DNA of 64,000 nucleotides from Estrella lausannensis (GTDB lineage Bacteria; Chlamydiota; Chlamydiia; Chlamydiales; Criblamydiaceae), in contig NZ_CWGJ01000025.1 of assembly GCF_900000175.1 (NCBI RefSeq), forward strand, positions 64,396 to 128,395. Direction: 5' to 3'. The notes below the pieces were generated by a model. The model ran no database searches and was not told where the DNA came from. It worked only from the letters and a program-made list of their open reading frames with translations. Each line of letters starts with the position of its first letter. Within the stretch, counting starts at the first letter, position 1. Made by a program: the position numbers and the translations under genes. Of the stretch, positions 45,569 through 54,246 are shown one piece after another.

Positions 45569-46312
45569 ATGAATGCGCTTCCTTTCCAGGTAATTTACGC
45601 TGCCAACCCTTTCATCGATGCCTATGTCAACTCCGACGTTCTTGGAAAATTGATCTTTATCGCCTTGGTCCTTTTGTCGGTTGTGACCTGGATTATCGTA
45701 GTGCATAAGGGGTGGATTACTTACCAAGCCAAAACAACCTCTTCCCAGTTCAAGAAAAAAGTCACCTTGGGAGTGAGCAATATTTTGAATATCGATGCCG
45801 AAGCTCCTCCTTCCAGCTATCCCAATCCTTTTCTCACCCTCTACCGCGTGCTTAAGGAAAAGACGATCGAGATTTTGGAAAAGAACAAGCACTTTGGCGC
45901 GACGGGAGAGGAAGCTCCCTTCCTCTCCCCTTCCGACATTAATATTGTCGAATCGCATCTGTCCACCGCTGTCGCTCAAGAGACTAAACATTTGGAAAAA
46001 TATCTTTACTTGCTTGCGACCGTTGTCAGCCTGGGTCCGTTTCTCGGTCTTTTGGGAACCGTGTGGGGTATTTTAACAACGTTTTCCCACCTCCAGGCGG
46101 AAACATCGGCCAGTACAAATCAGATGGTTCTTGGGGGTCTTTCTCTGGCTCTTGCCACAACGGTGCTTGGTTTGATCGACGCCATCCCCGCTTTGATCGG
46201 CTATAATTACCTGAAAAATTCCATACGTGATTTTTCTGTCGAGATGGAGTGTTTCTCTTCCGATATTTTAGCCCAAGTGGAGATGCAGTACCGAAAAGTA
46301 GATATCGACTGA
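45569..46312 (+). CDS. tolQ: TolQ/ExbB proton channel subunit
   Basis: 247 residues, MotA/TolQ/ExbB family: an N-terminal membrane helix (LGKLIFIALVLLSVVTWIIVV), then a cytoplasmic loop, then two helices (YLYLLATVVSLGPFLGLLGTVWGIL and LGGLSLALATTVLGLIDAIPALIGY). With TolR it converts the proton gradient to work on TolA for outer-membrane constriction. First gene of the tol cluster; AAGGTG lies about 11 bases before the ATG. Confidence 0.92.
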   Translation: MNALPFQVIYAANPFIDAYVNSDVLGKLIFIALVLLSVVTWIIVVHKGWITYQAKTTSSQFKKKVTLGVSNILNIDAEAPPSSYPNPFLTLYRVLKEKTIEILEKNKHFGATGEEAPFLSPSDINIVESHLSTAVAQETKHLEKYLYLLATVVSLGPFLGLLGTVWGILTTFSHLQAETSASTNQMVLGGLSLALATTVLGLIDAIPALIGYNYLKNSIRDFSVEMECFSSDILAQVEMQYRKVDID

Positions 46313-46322
46313 GATAGAGCAG

Positions 46323-46760
46323 ATGCGGCTAAGAAGGAAAAGAGAGAGAGAACAGGGAGCGGAAGACGAAGGGCCGTCAGTGAATTTGACCCCTTTGATC
46401 GACGTTGTTTTCGTTGTGCTGATCATGTTCATCCTGATCGCTCCCGTTCTCGAGATCGGTAAAGTGGAGCTTGCTGAGGCAGGTGCGGATGCTAAAGATG
46501 TGGCTTTGCTTGAGAAGGATGACAGTCCGGTGACTCTCCACGTGGAAAAAGATGATTCCATTTTCATCAACAAAATGCGGGTTCGGGATGGAGAACTCGA
46601 TCGGGTGCTGCGAGAGGCTAAAAGAAATTATCCCAAAGCTAAGCCCTTGGTGTTTCATGATCGGAAGGCTAGCTTCGGCACCTATCAAAGGCTGAAGAAT
46701 GCCCTGGAGTCTGCCGGTTTTGAGGAAATGGATATCGTACTTTCCCCTTCGAAGAAGTAG
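46323..46760 (+). CDS. tolR: TolR/ExbD proton channel subunit
   Basis: 145 residues. Single membrane helix with the essential Asp (NLTPLIDVVFVVLIMFIL) and a periplasmic domain ending MDIVLSPSK. Ten bases after tolQ; AGATAGAGCAG precedes the ATG. Order and size match the exbD gene next to tolB/pal in Chlamydia. Confidence 0.92.
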   Translation: MRLRRKREREQGAEDEGPSVNLTPLIDVVFVVLIMFILIAPVLEIGKVELAEAGADAKDVALLEKDDSPVTLHVEKDDSIFINKMRVRDGELDRVLREAKRNYPKAKPLVFHDRKASFGTYQRLKNALESAGFEEMDIVLSPSKK

Positions 46761-46766
46761 AGCATT

Positions 46767-46801
46767 CTCAAAGACAAAAAGTCAAATTTTGAGACACTGT
46801 G
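46767..46801. repeat. Truncated repeat arm between tolR and the TolA-like gene
   Basis: CTCAAAGACAAAAAGTC followed by AAATTTTGAGACACTGTG matches the inner part of the element; the CGGTATA end is replaced. Confidence 0.55.
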
Positions 46802-46852
46802 CAGACGGTCTATAAATTCGCCAAAGAGCGATTCAATCAGTGAAATTGTAAC

Positions 46853-47830
46853 ATGCGCGGCAAAGAAGAGTTGCGGGCCATGATTCCTCTAAAAGGACCG
46901 GTGGTTTTGAGAAAAGACACCTCGCTCATCTATATTTCTGTCTTTGTCATCCTTGGCCACCTTTTCTTGGGGATGCTGACTTTTTTTAACGGTCCCGAGC
47001 CGCAGCCGGTAAAGAAAAAGGAGAAGTTTTTGGTCAAGACGGTGCAGTTGAAAGAGGCAAGATCGAAGCCTTCTGCCCTGCGAAGGCCCGACACTACAAT
47101 AGCGGTGGTTGATACTCCGTCTCCCGCTAAAAAAGAAGAACCCATCAAAGAGGACCCCCCAGCGTCCCGCCTCGAAGAAAAGCCTGCCTTGCCACCCCAA
47201 GAGGAATTTCAGCCCCCCGCCCCTCCTAAAAAGACAGCTCCGAAAGAGATAAAGAAAGAATCCAAGAAAAAAGCTGCTTCGGCCAAGAAGGAGCCACCCC
47301 TTAAGCCAAAGCCTGTCAAGAAAGCTGAACCGGTCGAGGTTAAAAAGGTTGTTAAGCCCGATTCTTCCGCCAAAAAAGCAGAAGAAAAAAAGAGGGCGGA
47401 CGAGAGGCTGAGCAAGTGTCTGAAGGAAGCTAAGGAAAAAATTGCAAAAATTGAAAGGAATCGAGATAACGTAAACGCTCTTTCTGCAAATCAATCCGCT
47501 AAGCAAGTAAATGAGGCGAAGCTGATCGGTTCGTTAAATGTCGATCTCTACGATGAAGGAAGCTATCAGCTGGATGTCGATTATACCGATGAGCTTGTCT
47601 ATGCCCTGAAGCGGAACCTGAAGCTGCCGGAATATGGAAAAGTGGATATCGTGCTTCAGCTCTCATCCAAGGGAAGCATTATCAGCTTCAAAATAGAAAG
47701 GGCAAAAAGTAGTTTGAACAAGGCTTATGTGGAGAGCCATCTTCCGAAGATCAAGTTTGCGCCTTTCAGCGGGTCTTTGGCAAAGAAATCGGAGTTTACG
47801 TTTCACATCAGCCTGACAAATGATGAGTAG
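46853..47830 (+). CDS. tolA: TolA/TonB-like periplasm-spanning protein
   Basis: 325 residues. An N-terminal membrane helix (about 22-45, LIYISVFVILGHLFLGML) is followed by a long Pro/Lys/Glu/Ala-rich stalk (about 55-215) and a small C-terminal domain (about 235-325) with DELVYALKRNLKLPEYGKVDIVLQLSSKGSI, which has the length and strand pattern of TonB/TolA C-terminal domains. Position between tolR and tolB equals the CT598-type gene of Chlamydia. An internal ATG at 46880 is an alternative start. Confidence 0.85.
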   Translation: MRGKEELRAMIPLKGPVVLRKDTSLIYISVFVILGHLFLGMLTFFNGPEPQPVKKKEKFLVKTVQLKEARSKPSALRRPDTTIAVVDTPSPAKKEEPIKEDPPASRLEEKPALPPQEEFQPPAPPKKTAPKEIKKESKKKAASAKKEPPLKPKPVKKAEPVEVKKVVKPDSSAKKAEEKKRADERLSKCLKEAKEKIAKIERNRDNVNALSANQSAKQVNEAKLIGSLNVDLYDEGSYQLDVDYTDELVYALKRNLKLPEYGKVDIVLQLSSKGSIISFKIERAKSSLNKAYVESHLPKIKFAPFSGSLAKKSEFTFHISLTNDE

Positions 47831-47831
47831 T

Positions 47832-47903
47832 TATATCGAAAGCCCCTCATAATTTGGCAGTGGAGCTTCGTTAAGCTCAAATTTTGAGAGACTTTCGGTA
47901 TAT
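47832..47903. repeat. Dispersed palindromic element inside the tol cluster
   Basis: TATATCGAAAGCCCCTCATAA on the left, TTTTGAGAGACTTTCGGTATA on the right. It occupies almost all of the tolA-tolB gap, so it would be transcribed as a hairpin in a polycistronic message. Confidence 0.85.
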
Positions 47904-47931
47904 CTGAATTTTTGTTTCAACCAGGTGCGTC

Positions 47932-49317
47932 ATGTTCAATAGGTTTATAAAACATCTCTTTATTTGCTTGGTCCTTAAGGTCTCTGCCTCTTTTGCGGCA
48001 GAGATCGAAGACCGCGAGTCGCTGCTCGTGCGGCTGGAGACGGAAGTCAATCTTCTGCCCATCTATGTTTCCGACATCCAAAGTGACAATGCCGACATGG
48101 GCGGCGAGTATCTGAAGTCGCTCGGGGAGTTGCTCCGTTTTGATATAGGATTTGGCGGCATGGCCGCGGTCGCTGCCAAAGATCCTAAACTGGAGGAGGC
48201 GGCGAAGAAAAGTTTTGGCGATGAGCAGATGGCCGGAGCTGCTTTCAAGGGGGCGGATCTCCCCTATGCCCTTGCCTTGAAAGTGTCTGCCAATAAGTTG
48301 CAGGCAAAGCTTTTTTCGATCAGCGGAGGATGGGTTAAAACTGTTGGGGGCATCACGCTTTCGGGAAAACTCTCAGACGACAGGCGGCTTATCCATCTTT
48401 TCGCAGACCAGATCCATAAAGTCCTTTTCGGGCAGGAGGGCATAGCCAAAACAAAGATTCTCTACACCATACGCAAAAAGGCCTCCGGAAAGAACGAATG
48501 GATCTCTGATATTTGGGAGATGGATTATGACGGTGCCAACGCAAACGCTGTGGTGTCGGGAGAGGGGTATGTTGTCACACCGCAATACGCACCGGCAGCT
48601 CCAGGAAAGCATCCGGGAACGATTCTGTATGTGTCTTATCAAACAGGAATTCCGAAGATGTATGCCGCTTCCCTCACCGATGGTAAATCAACCCGAGTGA
48701 CGCTGATGAAGGGAAACCAGCTGATGCCCACGATGAATCTGCAGCGGAATGCTCTCGCTTTTATATCCGATGTCGCCGGCAATCCTGATATGTTCCTGAT
48801 GCCGTTCGAGAAAGAAGGGCAAGTGGAGGGTAAGCCTAAACAGGTGTTTTCCGTGAAATGGGGAACCCAGGGCACACCCTCGTTCAGTCCCGATGGCAAG
48901 AAACTGGCATTTGTTTCCAATAAAGACGGCTCTCCCCGAATCTACACCGTCGACATTTCCCGTCCCTGGACACAGTCGACGGATTTGAAGCCCGTGCTAC
49001 TGACGAAGTTTCGAAGGGGATGTACGGCGCCGGCGTGGTCCTATGACGGGAAGAAAATCGCGTATTGCGCGACTGTCGATGGATCAAGGCAGATTTTTGT
49101 GTATGACTTGGAACGTGGAACGGAGACGCAGCTAACGACCGGACCTGGCAACAAGGAGAATCCCTCCTGGGCTCCGAACAGCTTGCACCTGGTATTTAAC
49201 AACGATAATGGCAAAGAGTCCGACCTCTATATCATTAACCTCAATCAGAAAAAGATGGTGAAGGTGAGCAAGGGAGCCGGAGAGAAGAGGTTTCCGCACT
49301 GGGAGCCCCTCTTTTAA
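47932..49317 (+). CDS. tolB: TolB periplasmic beta-propeller
   Basis: 461 residues. A signal peptide (about residues 1-22, FICLVLKVSASFAA) precedes the N-terminal TolB domain (about 30-190). The six-bladed propeller has repeated blocks such as SFSPDGKKLAFVSNKDGSPRI, WSYDGKKIAYCATVDGSRQI and WAPNSLHLVFNNDNG. TolB binds Pal and helps outer-membrane integrity and division. AGGTG precedes the ATG by six bases. Confidence 0.93.
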   Translation: MFNRFIKHLFICLVLKVSASFAAEIEDRESLLVRLETEVNLLPIYVSDIQSDNADMGGEYLKSLGELLRFDIGFGGMAAVAAKDPKLEEAAKKSFGDEQMAGAAFKGADLPYALALKVSANKLQAKLFSISGGWVKTVGGITLSGKLSDDRRLIHLFADQIHKVLFGQEGIAKTKILYTIRKKASGKNEWISDIWEMDYDGANANAVVSGEGYVVTPQYAPAAPGKHPGTILYVSYQTGIPKMYAASLTDGKSTRVTLMKGNQLMPTMNLQRNALAFISDVAGNPDMFLMPFEKEGQVEGKPKQVFSVKWGTQGTPSFSPDGKKLAFVSNKDGSPRIYTVDISRPWTQSTDLKPVLLTKFRRGCTAPAWSYDGKKIAYCATVDGSRQIFVYDLERGTETQLTTGPGNKENPSWAPNSLHLVFNNDNGKESDLYIINLNQKKMVKVSKGAGEKRFPHWEPLF

Positions 49318-49404
49318 GTGTGTGAACATGAATGCTTTGTCTTGACATCGGTCCGTCGGCTGCAGAACCTGCCCGGGCGCGATGTCGCCGAGTTCTTTAA
49401 GCTT
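49318..49404. other. Leader region of the tolB-pal gap
   Basis: TTGACATCGGTCC at 49342 would fit a -35 element, but I see no convincing -10 box. It precedes the long repeat copy. Confidence 0.25.
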
Positions 49405-49567
49405 TTACCGAAAGTGTTTCAAAATGTGGTTTTCGGTAAAGAGAAGGCTTTCTGAGATTGAAAGGTTGTAAGTCACCTAATATCAGAAGTATGAAGTGGC
49501 TTGCGTCTTTTCAATTCCGAGGCTTTCAGAAAGCCCCCATGCTGAACTTTGAGATGCTTTCGGTATA
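49405..49567. repeat. Dispersed palindromic element, long class
   Basis: Outer arms TTACCGAAAGTGTTTCAAAA and TTTGAGATGCTTTCGGTATA. Inner palindrome: GGCTTTCTGAGATTGAAAGG with CTTTTCAATTCCGAGGC, enclosing AGTCACCTAATATCAG. Lies between tolB and pal. Confidence 0.88.
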
Positions 49568-49821
49568 AATTCGATAGCACAGCATGCAGATTTGAGTCTT
49601 AGCGCAGGCTCTTCAAAGGAAACCTTGCTTTAAGCACTCCCTATGGATCGCATTCATTCGATTTGGCTTGCCTTGGGTCGCTTCAGTTTGTTAAGATCGG
49701 GCACGTTTTGCCGGTTTCTGCGGTACGAAGGACTGCGCCTGTTCAGAGTGTTTGTGAGGGGTGTGGTGTGCTGCCGCCAAGTGTTTCAAAGTTTTTTAAT
49801 GACAGTTTGTATGAGGATCAT

Positions 49822-50532
49822 ATGACTAAAAAGTTCGTATGTTTGGGAATGGCTATCTTAAGCCTCGCGATAAGCCCATCTTGCAGGCGCTCGACTGACG
49901 AAGTGGTGGATGATACAAGAACCGCTTCCAGGCATGTGAAGAGAGGTGTTTGCGCTCTCGGAGGAAAGCATAATGACTCGAGGCAGATCCGTTCGCGCGA
50001 TCAGCTGTATGGAGCTAATGAAACGAAATTTCAAGACGACTTCGTTCCTCTTGGCGATGTGGAATTCGGTGACGATTTAGCTTTGGCTGATCCCACAGTG
50101 CGTCAGCCAAGAAACAGCCCAGGAGATCCTGGAAGTCCGATTCCCGGTATAGAGGCGTTTGTCGATCCAAGCACCATGCCGGAAGTGGCCGATATCTTCC
50201 GCAATATCCACTTCGACTACGACAGCAACTTGCTGAAAGGCGAAGATAACATGGCGATCGCACGCGATGTGGCCAACTACATGCGTTCACATCCCAACGT
50301 GTATGTGTTTGTCGAAGGCCATTGCGATGAGAGAGGTCCTGAAGCTTATAACCTGGCCCTCGGTGCAAAAAGAAGCAATGCCGTAAGATCGTATCTTGTT
50401 CAGGAAGGTGTCAGCCCCGATAACGTCTTTACCATATCCTATGGAAGGGAACGTCCGCTGGTGCTCGGAAAGAATGAGGACTCCTGGAGCCAAAACAGAA
50501 GAGCTGAATTCAAAATTTATTTCCAAAGATAG
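49822..50532 (+). CDS. pal: Peptidoglycan-associated lipoprotein Pal
   Basis: 236 residues from the ATG at 49822, chosen over an in-frame 49663 start because GAGG lies five bases upstream and a lipoprotein signal (LGMAILSLAISPSC) begins there. The OmpA C-terminal domain (about 125-236) has NIHFDYDSNLL, VEGHCDERGPEAYNLALGAKRSNAV and SYGRERP, including the D and R that bind diaminopimelate. It tethers the outer membrane to peptidoglycan and partners TolB. Confidence 0.93.
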   Translation: MTKKFVCLGMAILSLAISPSCRRSTDEVVDDTRTASRHVKRGVCALGGKHNDSRQIRSRDQLYGANETKFQDDFVPLGDVEFGDDLALADPTVRQPRNSPGDPGSPIPGIEAFVDPSTMPEVADIFRNIHFDYDSNLLKGEDNMAIARDVANYMRSHPNVYVFVEGHCDERGPEAYNLALGAKRSNAVRSYLVQEGVSPDNVFTISYGRERPLVLGKNEDSWSQNRRAEFKIYFQR

Positions 50533-50533
50533 G

Positions 50534-50596
50534 GCTTTCAATCCATTTCAGGGTAAGAGCCTGTACTGAAATTCAAATCAGTACAGGCTTGAAAGC
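50534..50596. terminator. Large hairpin after pal
   Basis: Outer arms GCTTTCAA and TTGAAAGC enclose an inner 12-bp perfect stem AGCCTGTACTGA / TCAGTACAGGCT. No T-run follows, so it may be an RNA stabiliser or attenuator between pal and the LysM gene instead of a full terminator. Confidence 0.6.
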
Positions 50597-50611
50597 ACAA
50601 GGTAAAGCAAG

Positions 50612-51283
50612 ATGGTAAACACTTCTCTTAAATCCAAAGATGTCGCAGCGGCACTCTTGCTTTGCCTATTCTCCTTTTCCACAATCCCTTTACAGGCAGC
50701 TTCCTGGAATTCGCGTGAGGCCTCCAAAGACTCCCAAAGCACAGCCTCGGTGCGTCATGAATTGTCCAACCTCCAGACGGAAATCAATGTGATCAATGAG
50801 CGCCTGAGAACTCAGGAAGATGTCATTGAAGCGCTCAAGAGAGATCTGGAAAGTGCCAAGAAAAAGAACAACGAAGAGGCTAAGGGGAAGATCGGCAGCT
50901 TGGATCAGAAGTTTTCTTCGCAAGACAGCACGATCAAGGGGTTCGCACAAGACTTGAAGGAGCTAAAAAACCACAGCAACCATCACGCGACCTCTTACCA
51001 AGACACCCAGGCGCGTCTGAAGGATTTGGAAAAAATTGTTCAGGCCCAAAATGACAGCATCGAGCATTTGCGCTCGGCTCTCACTGCCTTGATGGACGGT
51101 CTTAAGAGCCCGGAACCCGAAAGCGATGGCAATTATGTGACCTACCAGGTTAAATCGGGCGACTCTCTGGGGCTTATCGCATCGAAAAATAAGCTCTCCA
51201 TCAAAAGGCTCAAGGAGATTAACAACCTTAAAAACGATGTCATCTTTACGGGGCAGAAACTGAAAGTGCCCGCCTCCAACTGA
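50612..51283 (+). CDS. Exported coiled-coil LysM protein
   Basis: 223 residues. Signal peptide (about 1-31: AAALLLCLFSFSTIPLQAA), coiled coil (about 45-165: LQTEINVINERLRTQEDVIEALKRDLES) and a C-terminal LysM domain (about 177-221: YQVKSGDSLGLIASKNKLSIKRLKEINN). LysM binds peptidoglycan sugar. It is the homologue by position of the NlpD-like gene that follows pal in Chlamydia; there is no peptidase domain, so an activator or scaffold at the division plane is likely. The coiled coil plus Tol setting also resembles CpoB/YbgF. Confidence 0.85.
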   Translation: MVNTSLKSKDVAAALLLCLFSFSTIPLQAASWNSREASKDSQSTASVRHELSNLQTEINVINERLRTQEDVIEALKRDLESAKKKNNEEAKGKIGSLDQKFSSQDSTIKGFAQDLKELKNHSNHHATSYQDTQARLKDLEKIVQAQNDSIEHLRSALTALMDGLKSPEPESDGNYVTYQVKSGDSLGLIASKNKLSIKRLKEINNLKNDVIFTGQKLKVPASN

Positions 51284-51295
51284 CCCGAAGCTGCT

Positions 51296-51360
51296 TATAC
51301 CGCAATTGTCTCAAAGTGTGGCATTGGGGTTTTGCCAAAGACCAATTGTTAAGAATATCT
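51296..51360. repeat. Dispersed palindromic element, right arm decayed
   Basis: Clear left arm TATACCGCAATTGTCTCAAA, then the GCCAAAGACCAA block, then a poor right arm (TTAAGAATATC). It lies upstream of murI. Confidence 0.65.
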
Positions 51361-51413
51361 CGGCGGCGCGATAGAGCTTTTCACCATTCACGAAGTTAAC
51401 CTGTATTTTTACG

Positions 51414-52214
51414 ATGAATCAAAAAGCGATCGGAATATTCGATTCCGGCGTGGGAGGTTTGACTGTCCTTCGCCAAATCAAAAGAGAGCTGCCCGATGAG
51501 TCTGTTGTCTACTTTGGAGACACAGCAAGGGTTCCTTATGGTAGCAAGAGCGCGAAGACAATCGAACGTTACTGCATCGAAAATGCCATCTTCCTCCTCG
51601 AAAAAAACATCAAGATGCTGGTTGTCGCTTGCAACACCGCTTCCGCCTATGGAATCAACAAGCTGAGGCGCCTGTTCAATATTCCTGTGGTGGGAGTCAT
51701 TCATCCAGGGGCAAAAGCCGCCGTGGCTGTGACTAAGAACAAGCGGATCGCAGTGCTGGCAACAAGAGCTACCGTGGCCTCCGAGGTGTATCCTAAAGCG
51801 ATTCATTCCATTGACCCTTCGATCGAAGTCATCTCCCAGGCCTGTCCGCTGCTTGTTCCGATGATTGAAGAGAGGATGGGCAATCATCCGGCGGCTGCAC
51901 TGATGATTGAGGAGTATTTGCAACGAGTCAAGGAAAAGGCGTGCGATACCATTCTTCTTGGCTGCACACACTATCCCCTCTTGCATGATGAGATTAAAAA
52001 GGCTTTGCACCCATCCGTCTTCATTGTCGATTCTGCGACAACTTGCAGCAAAGAGGTGAAAGAGGTGTTGCTGGAATTGGGTCTTGAAAACAGAAAGGGA
52101 AGCTCAGCAGAAACTCGTTACTTTGTCTCCGATGATCCTGAGAAATTCCGCGAAACGGGGGAGCGATTTTTGAATACGCCCATCACAGAAGTTCTTCTCG
52201 AAGGGATTCACTAA
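51414..52214 (+). CDS. murI: Glutamate racemase
   Basis: 266 residues. Makes D-glutamate for peptidoglycan. Catalytic residues: D10/S11 (IFDSGVGG), C73 (VACNTAS) and C185 (LGCTHYPLL). Pathogenic Chlamydia lack murI and are thought to use another racemase, so a real MurI suits an environmental species. No good ribosome site is seen before the ATG. Confidence 0.94.
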   Translation: MNQKAIGIFDSGVGGLTVLRQIKRELPDESVVYFGDTARVPYGSKSAKTIERYCIENAIFLLEKNIKMLVVACNTASAYGINKLRRLFNIPVVGVIHPGAKAAVAVTKNKRIAVLATRATVASEVYPKAIHSIDPSIEVISQACPLLVPMIEERMGNHPAAALMIEEYLQRVKEKACDTILLGCTHYPLLHDEIKKALHPSVFIVDSATTCSKEVKEVLLELGLENRKGSSAETRYFVSDDPEKFRETGERFLNTPITEVLLEGIH

Positions 52215-52237
52215 GAGCCCCCTTTTGGGTGCCCCCT

Positions 52238-52711
52238 TCACCTCTTCTTCCAGATTTTATCGGTGCATAGAAGATAGCAGATGTATCCCATCAGCGCCAG
52301 ACCGATCATCAACATAGCGAACGTGATAATCTTGCCGTCATCGTCTTCTGCAGGAAGAGCTGCAAGAAGATGCAGGCTGTGCGGCGGGTTTTGATCGATG
52401 TAGAGAATACCTCTCAGCGCAACGAGAGAACCCTCGCGGCTTGAAAGCCCCAAGCCTTCAACTTCAATCGCCCTCATCCCTTGCCCGTTCGCTTTTAAAC
52501 AGCAGCTTTTCAAATTAGGCTCCGTGGAGAGGAAGTGTCTGTCTCCGGAGCCAGCGTAGAGAAATCCCTTCAGCTCCACCTCTTTGCCCTGATAGTTTTC
52601 GATGAGTTCTTTTTCATTCAATTTCATCAGCTGCTCAAGCGAGGACATCCCTTCTGCACCGAGCGTAGCGGTCTGCAGAAAGATGAATAAAATCAAAGAT
52701 TGCCAAATCAA
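52238..52711 (-). CDS. Small exported, C-terminally anchored protein, OB-fold-like
   Basis: 157 residues. It begins at a TTG (52711) with AAGGAG six bases upstream; there is no earlier ATG. Signal peptide (IWQSLILFIFLQTATLG), soluble domain with YQGKEVELKGFLYAG and LVALRGILYIDQNPP that suggest a small beta-barrel, then one membrane helix (about 131-150) and a KKR tail. The CC pair (SCCLKA) may bind metal. No family is recognised. Convergent with murI. Confidence 0.65.
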   Translation of the reverse strand: MIWQSLILFIFLQTATLGAEGMSSLEQLMKLNEKELIENYQGKEVELKGFLYAGSGDRHFLSTEPNLKSCCLKANGQGMRAIEVEGLGLSSREGSLVALRGILYIDQNPPHSLHLLAALPAEDDDGKIITFAMLMIGLALMGYICYLLCTDKIWKKR

Positions 52712-52728
52712 GAAAGGCTCCTTTTAAT

Positions 52729-52784
52729 GGTATCCGAAAGTGTCTCAAAATTTAATTTTTCGGTTTTGAGACACTTTCGGCATC
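52729..52784. repeat. Dispersed palindromic element, near-perfect copy
   Basis: GGTATCCGAAAGTGTCTCAAAA pairs with TTTTGAGACACTTTCGGCATC, about 19 bp of near-perfect stem. The best-preserved arms in the window. Immediately upstream of the 157-residue gene's ribosome site. A solo right end (GGCACTTTCGGTATA) follows at 52831-52845. Confidence 0.9.
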
Positions 52785-52980
52785 GTTGTGGAATTTGGCT
52801 CTGAGGTGCCCGTTAAACAGCATTAGAGGGCACTTTCGGTATAAATTAGAGCCTGCTGCCGATAGTTTCGGCACAGTTTGGCCAAGCATAGCGTTCTGAT
52901 GAAAATAACAAAAGAGTGATTGAAAAATACGTGAGACCTTCTTAATGTTCTGTGAACTTTCATCAAGTCCTACATAAGGA

Positions 52981-53985
52981 GTGCCTATGCGTAGAGTAAT
53001 GCTGTTTGTTGCCAGCTTTTTTCTCCTGCCGGTCATGGCATTTTGCCATACCCCGCTGGGGAAGGATTCTGAAGAGCCGCTTTTGATTTTTGAGATGGTG
53101 GACGACGATGACGATGACTACTATGACGGCTATCTCTCTAAAACTTCTTCAAGGGAGCAAATTGAGCCTAAAAAAGCTAAGGAGAATTTCCAATGGTTTT
53201 TAGCTGCAACGATCGTGTTTCAGAACGAGGCGCCCTGGCTAAAAGAGTGGATTGAATATCATAAGCTTGTCGGTGTAGAGCACTTCTACTTGTATAACAA
53301 CCTGAGCACCGATGATTACGACTCTGTCCTTAAACCCTATATTGATTCCGGAGAGGTGGAACTGATTGATTGGCCCTTTGCCCATGAGGAGGGAAAAGAG
53401 GGCTCCTGGATTAAGGTGCAAACCGATGCAATCAATGATGCAGTGAGTCGCGCCAAAGACAAGGCTAAATGGTTGGCCATCGTTGATGCCGACGAGTTTA
53501 TTGTCCCGGTCAAGCACGACTCTCTTCCTGCGTTCTTAAAAGCTTACGACAAAGTGGTTCCAAAGCTGTCGCAGATATCAATCAAGTGGGTGATGTTCGG
53601 GACTTCCTATGTCGAGAAGATACCGGAGGATAAGTTGATGACAGAGATGCTCACGATGAACTCGGGCAGAACTCCAAGTTCTTTGTTCAAGGTAATCGTC
53701 AAGCCGAAAGATGTCACAGGATGCGGGACAAGCCACTATTGCGGCCTTTCCAAAGGAAGAAAGTGGGAGAGCGCCCCGTTTGAATTTGCCCAGATCAACC
53801 ACTACTGGACGCGTGATGAAGACTATTTTCTGAACGTCAAAGTTCCTCGCCGCTTGAAGATCGGGTATAGCTGGGAAAGCGTATTTGAGTGGGCGGAGAG
53901 CTTCAACGGCGACAACCCCGAGTCGAGCCTACCCATCACCAGGTTCTTACCTGCTCTGAAACAAAGATTGGGAAAAGCTGGTTAA
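52981..53985 (+). CDS. Exported GT92-like (DUF23) glycosyltransferase
   Basis: 334 residues. AAGGAG six bases before the ATG and a clear signal peptide (RRVMLFVASFFLLPVMAFC). An acidic Asp-rich stretch (about 39-46) follows. The GT92 domain runs about 70-310: FLAATIVFQNEAPWLKEWIEYH, the donor-binding D167-A-D169-E, a conserved CGTSHYC and INHYWTRDEDYF. GT92 enzymes in animals are galactosyltransferases acting on N-glycan core fucose. An exported bacterial version is unusual and may modify host glycans, or may be an outer-surface enzyme. Single gene between repeats. Confidence 0.8.
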   Translation: MPMRRVMLFVASFFLLPVMAFCHTPLGKDSEEPLLIFEMVDDDDDDYYDGYLSKTSSREQIEPKKAKENFQWFLAATIVFQNEAPWLKEWIEYHKLVGVEHFYLYNNLSTDDYDSVLKPYIDSGEVELIDWPFAHEEGKEGSWIKVQTDAINDAVSRAKDKAKWLAIVDADEFIVPVKHDSLPAFLKAYDKVVPKLSQISIKWVMFGTSYVEKIPEDKLMTEMLTMNSGRTPSSLFKVIVKPKDVTGCGTSHYCGLSKGRKWESAPFEFAQINHYWTRDEDYFLNVKVPRRLKIGYSWESVFEWAESFNGDNPESSLPITRFLPALKQRLGKAG

Positions 53986-54170
53986 TCGTAAGCTTAAATT
54001 CTTGAGAAACAACTGCTAATTGGCGCTCTGAAGGCAATATTCTTAAGTTAAAGCAAGGAGTCTTTGGCTGAAAATTATTGCTAACAGAGCTTCTTCTTGG
54101 GTTCTTTGAGCTTATTCTCTATTTGTCTTTTCGCCGGTTAAAATCCGTATCGGCAAATCGCCGATAGCGA

Positions 54171-54190
54171 TTCTTGAGACACTTTCTTGG
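54171..54190. repeat. Partial repeat arm
   Basis: TTCTTGAGACACTTTCTTGG matches the right arm of the dispersed element but has lost the CGGTATA end. Confidence 0.45.
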
Positions 54191-54204
54191 AAGTTAAGGA
54201 ACTT

Positions 54205-54228
54205 AAGGCCGGCAGCAAAGCCGGCCTT
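54205..54228. terminator. Hairpin downstream of topA
   Basis: A perfect 9-bp GC-rich stem AAGGCCGGC / GCCGGCCTT, 18 bp beyond the topA stop codon on the minus strand. No clear T-run. It may act in both directions, as the GT92 gene ends upstream on +. Confidence 0.6.
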
Positions 54229-54246
54229 GATGAAGAAGGGGGGAGG

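Noticed and set aside
46889-47506. A 205-codon Phe/Leu/Gly-rich minus-strand frame
   Set aside because: It is the antisense of the Lys/Glu/Pro-rich stalk of the TolA-like protein, which creates long open frames.
50534-50596. The pal downstream hairpin as another dispersed element
   Set aside because: The arms (GCTTTCAA, AGCCTGTACTGA) differ from the family ends and there is no TATACCG/CGGTATA.
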